Below are positions 14,657 through 22,432 of a stretch of 64,000 bases of DNA, piece after piece. The translations under genes and the position numbers were made by a program. How positions within the stretch are numbered: the first letter of the stretch is position 1; each line of letters begins with the position of its first letter. The DNA lies in NCBI GenBank assembly GCA_014898415.1, contig RCTD01000008.1, positions 868,001 to 932,000 on the forward strand, read 5' to 3'. The notes beneath the pieces are model-generated. The model saw only the letters and a program-made list of their open reading frames with translations. It ran no database searches and had not been told where the DNA came from. The DNA is from Stromatinia cepivora. Its lineage: Eukaryota; Ascomycota; Leotiomycetes; Helotiales; Sclerotiniaceae.

Positions 14657-14938
14657 TATTACGAATTGTAAATCATAGAAGGCTAATTATGTGATATTTT
14701 TTATTTTTTATATCAATTTATGAGCTGATTATCTGTATATATGTATTACAAATCATACAATTTAGTATAGTAAAATGATAACCCTAATAATGTTTATACA
14801 TAACCTTGTAGTCTACAAATAGATATTTGTATATATATATCTAGTCGCTCCTTATGAGTTATAGTTCTTCAATTGTAGATTCTAAAGAATATAATTGACC
14901 TTGTTTATTCAGCTCTACTACGGCTTTTGTGCGTCACA
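14657..14938 (+). repeat. Gypsy element 1, 3' LTR
   Basis: 282 bp, starting TATTACG (mutated TGTCACG) and ending intact in GCGTCACA. It is preceded by a G-rich polypurine tract at about 14645-14654. Its last 70 or so bases carry few changes. Confidence 0.9.
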
Positions 14939-15995
14939 GTTTTGATATGAAAAGGTAATTATTGTAATTTCGGATTGTATACCCAATAATCATTTACGAA
15001 TAATTTGTAGGAGTTTTGATATATTGTCAATCTTGATTACAATGATCTTTTCTTTAGTAACTAATTCTATTTCCTTTTTCCAAATTTTCAATATTTGAAT
15101 TGTATTGTTCTTTTGTTTAAATAATATAATCTAATTTACTTTTGTATAACTATCAATGATCAATATGAAATAACGATTTCCTCGAATCGATTTTGGGAAT
15201 GGTTCTATAATATCGAAATATATAAGTTTGAATCTCTTTGATTTGTACAGACTTAATTGCTTCGGAATATGATTGATTATCTTAATGAGTATATACACTT
15301 CGTAAATATTTAATTCAATTAGGACCTTTATCGATTTGATTATATTGAATACCTTGTATAGATTCTTGATTTTATTTGGACCTAAATAGTTGAATCTTCG
15401 ATGTTATAACAGATATTTCTCTTTCTCCTTAAATATCAATTCGTTATCGATATTTTTGGTGCTATCGATTATCTTTGAAGAAAAGCTTTTTTCCTGATCA
15501 TTTTGATATATATTAAAACAGAGAATTGTATTCTTATATCCTTTAATCATATATGAAACTATATATATTCCATTTTGCATTTTAGCATGGATAACTTTCT
15601 TATTATCCTTTTTAAAATATATATAATGAAAATTGAATTCCCTTTACAACCCTATTTCGCAGATCCTTTTTCTTAACAACAAGTTTACTTTTAACCCTGG
15701 TATATATAATATATTTGAAAATAGTATCTTAAAACCATCTTTGTATATTATATCCATTAAATCTTAATAATAATAATATATCATTCCTTTATTAATCTTT
15801 ATTCTTTATTTAATAATAGATTCTATTGATCTGAATAATGAAGATTAATCAGATATATATAAAGAAATGCTTATATTGATATACTATTTGTTAAAGGAAA
15901 TCTTACTAATAATTTCCTTTGTCAAATTGTAATCTTTCTTTATTATATCCTCAATATCGAAATCTGATTCAAAAATATTGTTAATAGAGTATATT

Positions 15996-16277
15996 TGTCA
16001 CGAATCGTGAACCACAGGAGGCTAACCACGTGATACCTCTTATCTCCCACGTCCATTGATGAGCTGATCGTCCGTGCACATGCGTTACGATTCATGCGAT
16101 TTAGTATGGTAAAATGGTGACCCTAATAACACATGCGTACAACCCTGCAGCTTACGAATGGGTATTTGTATATATATATCTAGTCGCTCCTTACGAGCCA
16201 TAGTTCTTCAGTTGTAGATTCTAAAGAACATAATTGACCCTGTTTATTCAGCTCTACTACGGCTCTTGTGCGTCACA
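15996..16277 (+). repeat. Gypsy element 2, 5' LTR
   Basis: 282 bp, TGTCACG...GCGTCACA, with a TATA run at 16169-16179. Confidence 0.93.
16169..16179 (+). promoter_or_regulatory. LTR TATA box
   Basis: An uninterrupted TA run in the gypsy LTR about 31-41 nt upstream of the putative transcript start at 16210. It is present in all four LTR copies of the family. Confidence 0.5.
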
Positions 16278-16279
16278 TT

Positions 16280-16289
16280 ATCTACAACT
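16280..16289 (+). promoter_or_regulatory. Self-complementary primer-binding site of the gypsy family
   Basis: Two bases after the 5' LTR the sequence ATCTACAACT is the exact reverse complement of AGTTGTAGAT inside the LTR at 16210-16219. In Tf1/sushi-type elements the 5' end of the transcript folds back on such a site to prime reverse transcription. See the finding on the TATA box spacing. Confidence 0.6.
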
Positions 16290-16454
16290 CATTTACAAGC
16301 GTCCGGCCATCTGGTGGCCTCCCAAATAATACCTCACTTTAATAATACCTTCTTAGGTGAACTTTTACAAACGTTACACCCAGAGGAAGAAGATCTATTC
16401 CGACCTAGTCGACGAAGATATAAACACCTTTAGAAGTGTACCATCACTTTCACA

Positions 16455-16880
16455 ATGCAACGAACTCCTCCTCCCGTACGCTCCGAACCTTCGAAAGCAT
16501 ATTCTGAGGAACCCTCTCCTTCTCCTCAATTATTTCAACAACCCTTCGAAGAAAATATGAATACAGGATTGGATAACGTTACCATTGGAAGAAAGAAGAC
16601 TGGTAAAGAGAAGATTCCAGTGCATGAAGCCGATGCTCCCAGCGGTTCAATTGCTCCTTCCGAACCACCATTACAACTACAAGATCTCTATGCAATGGTT
16701 ATGAGTTTGAAAGAGGAGAATCGACAATTGAAAGCTATGGTGACGACGAGCTCTGCAACAGTGCAACCTCCTTCTGAGCCCCAAGTGATGCCTACACAGG
16801 CATCCAGGTCAACAGCAGTACCTGGGACTCCCCTTATTCCCTCAATCGAAATTCAAGGACCTTCATCCAAGCAAAACCTA
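16455..16880 (+). pseudogene. Truncated gag of gypsy element 2
   Basis: The ATG at 16455 opens a Pro/Ser-rich frame with a predicted coiled segment (LQLQDLYAMVMSLKEENRQL). Family identity after about residue 142 is lost at the internal deletion junction; the open frame runs on to 17021 out of frame with integrase. No CCHC zinc knuckle is left. Confidence 0.7.
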
Positions 16881-18228
16881 CCTCTTATTATCTCAACAAT
16901 ACTACTGGCCCAGAATGCACGATACCGTAGCCAGATATATACGCAATTGCCACGCCTGCAAACGCAGTTCCGTTCCACACGATCGTACCCCCGGTTTATT
17001 GCATCCACTTCCGATTCCTAATCGAGCATGGCAACATGTCACTATGGACTACTGCAGCTTTAATAAGGATAAATACGGATATGACAACGTTTTAGTCATT
17101 ATTGATCGATTGACAAAGCAAGCTATCTCCATACCTTGTCACAAATCAATCGATGCTCGAGCTCAAGCACAACTATATCTCTACCACGTATATCGATATT
17201 ATGGTCCCCCTGACACTATAGTATCGGATCGCGGCCCCCAATTCATATCACAGTTCTGGAAGGAATTCAGCCAAATCCTAGGAACCGATCTCAAACTATC
17301 CACTGCTCACCATCCCCAAACCGATGGTCAAACTGAGATCTATAATCAGTACCTTCAGCAGCGGTTAAGGCCGTTTGTTAGCTACTATCAAGACGATTGG
17401 TCAGAATTCCTACCTATGATGGATTACGCGCAACTTACTCTTCCACACGACTCCTTAGGAGGGCTCACACCCTACGAAACCCTATACGGGCATGCACCGA
17501 AACGTGCATGGGAATGGAAGGAAGACGCTAGTAAGCCAACAGACGATATGAATGTGCGTGATGCCCGCATATACGCAGAACGCAATAGATTAGCTCTCGC
17601 GCGAGCGAAAGAAGGCCTATTGCATGCCCAAGCCAAGATGTCGAAATCCACGAATGCTCACCGGCGTAAGGTCGATTTCGATATCGGAGATTATGTATGG
17701 CTCAATGTGAAGAGTTATCCTACCCAGAGACCATCCAAGAAGCTGGACTTCCCAATTCAAGGAAGATTCAAGATCATTGGTCGATCTGGAAGCTCTTTCA
17801 AGCTCGAACTCCCGACTACGATGAAAATTCATCCTGTTTTCCCTCCAGATCGATTACGCAAGGCATATGACGATCCTCTTCCTGGTCAGATACTCGAACC
17901 ACCTCCGCCTATTAATATAACTGGTGATTCGGAATGGGAAGTGGAAAAGGTCCTAGCAGTAAAGAAAGCACGAAAAACCCTATTATATAGAGTCTCGTGG
18001 CTTAATAGCGATACCGATCTTACCTGGTATCCTGCTTCCGATCTTAAAACATCACCGCACCTCCTGCGCGATTTTCACCTGGCCAATCCAACGTTGCCTG
18101 GTCCTCCCAATCGACTAATTGATTGGATAAAGCTTTATGAGAGCGGAGAGGATAATTATAATCATATGGATGACGATTCACCCATGAAACCAAGGGAAAG
18201 AAAAGTGTTCTTCAATACAGCAGACTAG
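16881..18228 (+). pseudogene. Integrase-chromodomain remnant of gypsy element 2
   Basis: An open frame (first ATG 16915, 437 aa) encodes the end of the HHCC zinc finger (CHACKRSS; the first His pair was removed by the deletion). The catalytic core follows, with D in TMDYCSF, D in VSDRGPQF and E in [13 protein letters not shown], and then a chromodomain starting [11 protein letters not shown]. It has no internal stop, in contrast to the equivalent region of element 1. The chromodomain would direct insertion to marked heterochromatin, which fits insertion into an older transposon. As a protein it lacks the upstream polyprotein and cannot act as a normal integrase alone. Confidence 0.82.
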
Positions 18229-18459
18229 ATGTTATGATTTTATGATGGTGCGTGCGCATACGATCGTGAAAGGATCAAAAACCCATACAAATTCGAGGGA
18301 ATTTGATCGTATACGCACATGGCCCGAGCTCCATACAACAGACGAGCTGCCACCACCAAGACAATACGAAGGCAATATATGCCTATGATCATTTCGAAAA
18401 AATCATGCAAAGGGAAGCTTGAACATGGTAAGAACGAAATGTGACGTCACCCCTGTCGA

Positions 18460-18775
18460 TTTCGTTCAATTTGGTGATTTGATTAATTTGGTCAATTTGG
18501 TCGATTAACTTGGTCGATTTCGGAATTGACCATATTAACCACCCATCATCACTATACCATAATTCAACCTCCTTCCCTTTTCTATTGAAACTTTTTCCTT
18601 TCAGAGGTTCCCCAAATCAAGGAGAATACGAATCAATATTAATTTAACCAATTGATGAACGATTTGGTCGATTTGGTCAATTCATTCGTCATTTTGGTCA
18701 ATTTGGTCGATTAATTTGGTCAATTTGGTCAATTTCCATTAAATTGACCAAATCAACCAAAATGACCAATCTAAT
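18460..18775 (+). repeat. Short degenerate repeats (TTTGGTCA/G unit) in the gypsy 3' untranslated region
   Basis: Many imperfect copies of a 9-nt unit around AATTTGGTC occur between the chromodomain and the 3' LTR, ending with inverted versions (GACCAAATCAACC). The same block, RIPed, lies at about 14250-14570 in element 1. Confidence 0.65.
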
Positions 18776-18880
18776 TGATTTAAAGCTCATGAACCTTCAC
18801 AAAACCTGGTTTCCGATGAAATAGCAATGGAACAGAGGAGTGAAACGCTCGAGGGCGAGCTTTTCCGAAGGGGGGGGTAG

Positions 18881-19162
18881 TGTCACGAATCGTGAACCAC
18901 AGGAGGCTAACCACGTGATACCTCTTATCTCCCACGTCCATTGATGAGCTGATCGTCCGTGCACATGCGTTACGATTCATGCGATTTAGTATGGTAAAAT
19001 GGTGACCCTAATAACACATGCGCACAACCCCGCAGCTTACGAATGGGTATTTGTATATATATATCTAGTCGCTCCTTACGAGCCATAGTTCTTCAGTTGT
19101 AGATTCTAAAGAACATAATTGACCCTGTTTATTCAGCTCTACTACGGCTCTTGTGCGTCACA
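18881..19162 (+). repeat. Gypsy element 2, 3' LTR
   Basis: 282 bp, the same as the 5' LTR except for two C/T sites. It is preceded by a G-rich polypurine tract (18867-18878). Confidence 0.93.
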
Positions 19163-20422
19163 ATATTTGGTCTTTCTTGTTGAAATAGACCCTTTTCGGA
19201 TTCGATGATCCCTTTCTCCTTTGATAACGAAAATAATTGCGAAGGAGTTTATTGGCTCGCATTAAATACGGGTAGTTTCGTATATAATGATCTTCCCTTT
19301 AATACAGATCGCAAACATTATTTGGAATCTCGAAATCTGATTCTTGGTGTCGAAAAGTATATCTAAATCCTTTTGTAATTTGCGTTAATTCTGATCCATT
19401 CTTAAAACAAAATTCCTTAATTTATAAATACTTAATCTTATCATTAATACTAAGGCTGATTTGGATATCCAATATATCCATTACTCTTTAATAATCGATT
19501 AGAAAATTACATATTAAAACCAAAAACAGAACAGTATTTTGATATATTAATTAATAGCTTTCATTTATAGCTCTCAATTTCCTTCTATACTCTTTCAATT
19601 TGTCCCAAGCTTCGATAATGATTATATCGGGATAGGTATTGGATTGGAATTTGAAGTTCTAGATCATCGTTATATACATATTGATAATGATTGCACTGAC
19701 TTTAATATATTTTGATTTAAAGTATCTCCAAAATATATATACTATTAAATATTCATTGATAAGGGCTTCATCATCATCATTAAATATTATACAAATATAC
19801 AATAGTATATTCGCTTCGTTCTTTAAGTATTCCAATTTCAATTCGATATTGTAATATACACAACTATTGATCTCGTAGATAGATACTATATTAGATCCTG
19901 CAATCTATATATATTCATCTAATATTTGATCAATTATATAAAACCATCCTTTCCCTTTCAATTGTATCTTCATTTATTTAAACTATCATTCATAATTATT
20001 TTGATCGAACTTCAAAGGATTATTTGATTCCGATATTGTAAAGATTTCTTATTATTTGATGAATATCGAAGATAGTCTTCAGATTTTTAAAACAATCTTA
20101 AAAAAAAGTATATAGCAAATAAATTCAAAATAATAAAGAAATATAAAAATAAAACAATAAAAGAATTCATAAGATCATATTATAATATATTTTCTTATAA
20201 CTATACAAACTTGCTTTTTGCCTCTACTATAATTCTGTATCGGCATTGTACAAATTGCTTTTTGCTCTGATCTATAATATTATAAATTATAAACTATATT
20301 ATCGTATTTCAACTCTACTTTAATAACATTATATGAAAACTCTGATTTTCATTTTATTCTATTTTTACTAATTATATTAATCCTTTCTCGATTTGCTTTG
20401 TTTTCTAATCATTATTATATAA

Positions 20423-20440
20423 CCGGATCTTATAACCTTT
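20423..20440 (-). promoter_or_regulatory. Copia primer-binding site resembling a tRNA-Met anticodon arm
   Basis: Directly next to the 5' LTR, the plus strand reads CCGGATCTTATAACCTTT. This resembles the anticodon arm of a methionine tRNA (TCTCATAACC) with one C-to-T change of the RIP type. Priming from an internal tRNA-Met fragment is known for Drosophila copia and yeast Ty5. The match is suggestive, not proven. Confidence 0.4.
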
Positions 20441-20603
20441 TGGCTTTTGATACAGAAAGTAATAATATTATTAATTATATAGGTTAAATTAAGGATCTAT
20501 AATTTTAATAGGAGTAAAATTGAGGTTATCCCTAAATATGGTCTGTGCACCATTGTGGTCTTGTGACCTCAATTCTAATCCTATGATGGCCTCATTTCCA
20601 ACA
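20441..20603 (-). repeat. Copia 5' LTR (right copy)
   Basis: 163 bp. On the minus strand it starts TGTTGGAAATGAGG, a typical copia LTR start. Its inner edge is set by the adjoining primer-binding-site-like sequence at 20423-20440. Confidence 0.82.
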
Positions 20604-21189
20604 ATATATATATATAATTGAGCGATGACTATTAATAAGATGATTGATCTGATCTATAATATAAATCGAACAATTAGTTTTATCATTATTCGAAACTTCT
20701 TGTCTTGAGAAATACCTGTTTGTCAAATAGTTCATTGTATAATGAAAATTAATGTTTTAAAGCTCAGATTTATACTTAACATTTAAATATTTCTCATTCA
20801 AAGTTTAGGAGAGAGTCATGACAATCGTTGTTTTACGAAAGAATCATTAATGATTTGTAGACAGTCTATCAAGGCCCAAAATGACTACTGCTTCGTGGGT
20901 AGATTACTGGATGTCGGTAGCCCGAATAGTCATGAAAAGTTTGTGCATGAATACACTTGAGAAAAAAAAATAAGTGAATAATCTTGTTGGGCCAACGGTC
21001 CAAGTTTCAGCCTCGAAGCTATTCACTGCGAAAGGTACGACCAGGAAGCTTAAAAGAATTCAACTTTTCCTTGAACTTGCTCTCTTCTTTTCCTCAATAA
21101 TATCGACAACCTCGAACCCTTACCTTTTCCTTCCCTTTCAACACTCATCCTCATACTCACACTCACGAATCATCATCGAAATAAACATC
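20604..21189. other. Transition from transposon island to genic DNA
   Basis: Starts with an (AT)n run at 20604-20616 touching the copia LTR, then moderately AT-rich sequence. The last 200 or so bases, CT-rich, are the likely promoter/5' UTR of the next gene. Confidence 0.45.
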
Positions 21190-22130
21190 ATGAACATGGA
21201 GATGCAAGGCACTAAAGATGATCATTACGATCTGGAGCTGGACAGTGACGTGGACCTTGAAATTGATGCTGATGTGTATGAATTACGCTTTCCAAACACC
21301 CCATCCGACTTTTGGAAATTGGCCAAGGTGTTAAATTACAAGCAGTTCGCCGTTCATACGTGCAATATGAACGAGGTTTTCGTCCCTACTGCTCGCCCAA
21401 AGCTTACGATGTCTGAGAAGAGGGCTGCAAAGAAGTCCAAGGCGTCGATGAACAATTCCGGAGGCTCTTCATCAACATCGTTCAAGCCCAATACATCCGG
21501 AAACAGGGTCACCAAGCCGCCGACTGCTCCAGAGAAGAGTAATCAAACCCTTTCAGATCGGCAATATATTGTTGCTCGCAGAACTGTCGATGAAGCCTGG
21601 TACACCCGCGTCCATGAAGCATATGCCAAATGGCCATGCCCAAAAGCCTGGTCTTTGGATAAGAAGGGATTGGCTTTGAGGGAAGCACTTATGCAGGTAA
21701 AGTGTCATTCATCTTTGCAGCTCGAACTGTGTAGAATATCACTGACACGTTCAAGACCCAATCCGATAAAGCGAACGAGTTCTGGGAGACACGGGCACGC
21801 CTCGCGGGAAATCCAGAGCTCGCCGAAATGGTATCTACCACCATCCCGAATCATAAGAAAAGCTGGCTAACCAACCAATAGAGTACTCTTTCTTTCCTTC
21901 TCAATGAGGGTTTAATCGACACAATAGGGGAGACCGATAACATGACTGACGAGGAAAGAGCAAAAATGATGGAGGATTCGGTGTATGGAAGGGAGGGTGA
22001 TGAGGCTACTGTCTTGACAACTGAAGAGCAAATGATTGTAGATGAACAGATGAGGCTTATTGGGGAGCATTCTGCCAATGCGCTTAGGAGGACTCGGTAT
22101 GATGGCGATGATGATTTTAAAATGAGCTGA
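21190..22130 (+). CDS. Hypothetical protein, acidic N-terminus
   Basis: Three exons: 21190-21696, 21756-21830 and 21882-22130, 276 aa. Introns 21697-21755 (GTAAAG...AAG, branch CTGAC) and 21831-21881 (GTATCT...TAG, branch GCTAAC) are phase 0. With them the frame stays open and the C-terminal part (TLSFLLNEGLIDTIGE, then NMTDEERAKMMEDS) joins on. The open frame extends upstream of 21190 but holds no ATG. I do not recognise a family. Visible features are an acidic start, a Ser/Thr-rich basic linker (EKRAAKKSKAS), a Trp-rich middle (DEAWYTRVHEAYAKWPCPKAW) and helical charged segments near the end. No signal peptide or membrane segment. It converges on the AAA ATPase gene. Cellular role unknown. 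Confidence 0.72.
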
Positions 22131-22432
22131 AGGGATGTCTGAGGTGGTTGGTTCATGAGACTTCTCATGAAAACCTTATACTGGTTGTGATACTAAGATA
22201 ACTTAGGCATCCCAAGAAAGCTTTGAAGCCAAGGAGAACAGCAATGTCATAATCTATTTTATTGCTACTGAATTATATGTAACAAGGCACTCCCCTCCCA
22301 GGCATATATATACAATGACCGTGACGCCCATTCATGCATTCGTGAATGTGATATGCACGCTGCAAATGCAAGCCCCAAATACAAGCCATAAATACCTCTA
22401 ATGAGCACTCAGGTAAATGAGTTCCATTTTAT

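Larger units (their letters stand above)
7908..14938 (+). mobile_element. Full-length, heavily RIPed Ty3/gypsy chromovirus nested in the copia element
   Basis: 7031 bp bounded by 282-bp LTRs and flanked by a perfect 5-bp duplication GTTTT (7903-7907 and 14939-14943). Internal order is gag (about 8467-8780), reverse transcriptase (PNDNLRFCIDFRLLN and PLSLIDKT at about 11150-11250; YLDDILIYSE at about 11480), RNase H, integrase (QQYYW and NCYTYKCNS at about 12690-12760) and a chromodomain region (about 13720-13900). IN downstream of RT and a C-terminal chromodomain define a chromovirus. Stops break every gene; nearly all differences from the second copy are C-to-T or G-to-A, so both strands were RIPed. 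The residual ORFs at 11052-11303 and 12570-12815 are only fragments. Confidence 0.92.
15996..19162 (+). mobile_element. Internally deleted, nearly RIP-free copy of the same gypsy family
   Basis: 3167 bp with intact 282-bp LTRs and a perfect 5-bp target duplication ATATT (15991-15995 and 19163-19167), inserted in the copia integrase/gag part. It keeps the LTRs, primer site, the start of gag, most of integrase, the chromodomain and the polypurine tract. It lacks protease, RT and RNase H: relative to element 1 about 3.87 kb is missing, with the join at about 16875-16885. The two LTRs differ at only two sites seen by eye (16138 and 16146, T in the 5' LTR and C in the 3' LTR), so the insertion is young compared with its surroundings. 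It is non-autonomous and would need RT supplied in trans. Confidence 0.93.
4918..20603 (-). mobile_element. RIP-mutated Ty1/copia LTR retrotransposon interrupted by two nested gypsy insertions
   Basis: Two 163-bp LTRs (4918-5080 and 20441-20603) bound the element. Removing the two nested insertions and one copy of each target duplication leaves about 5.5 kb, a normal copia length. Orientation is minus: gag-like region at about 19.2-20.4 kb, integrase at about 15.0-15.4 kb (reverse strand reads GPNKIKNLYKVFNIIKSI, then FDIIEPFPKSIRGNRYFILI), more integrase at 7690-7900 (AILKEIGLLLEFWNEVVKYD), reverse transcriptase at about 6270-6560 (GKDYNETF, FDIKNAFIELHLKEEIYLE), then RNase H towards the left LTR. 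Order gag-IN-RT-RH is diagnostic of copia. Every domain is broken by stops and shows strong AT bias, as expected after RIP. It is not autonomous. Confidence 0.88.
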
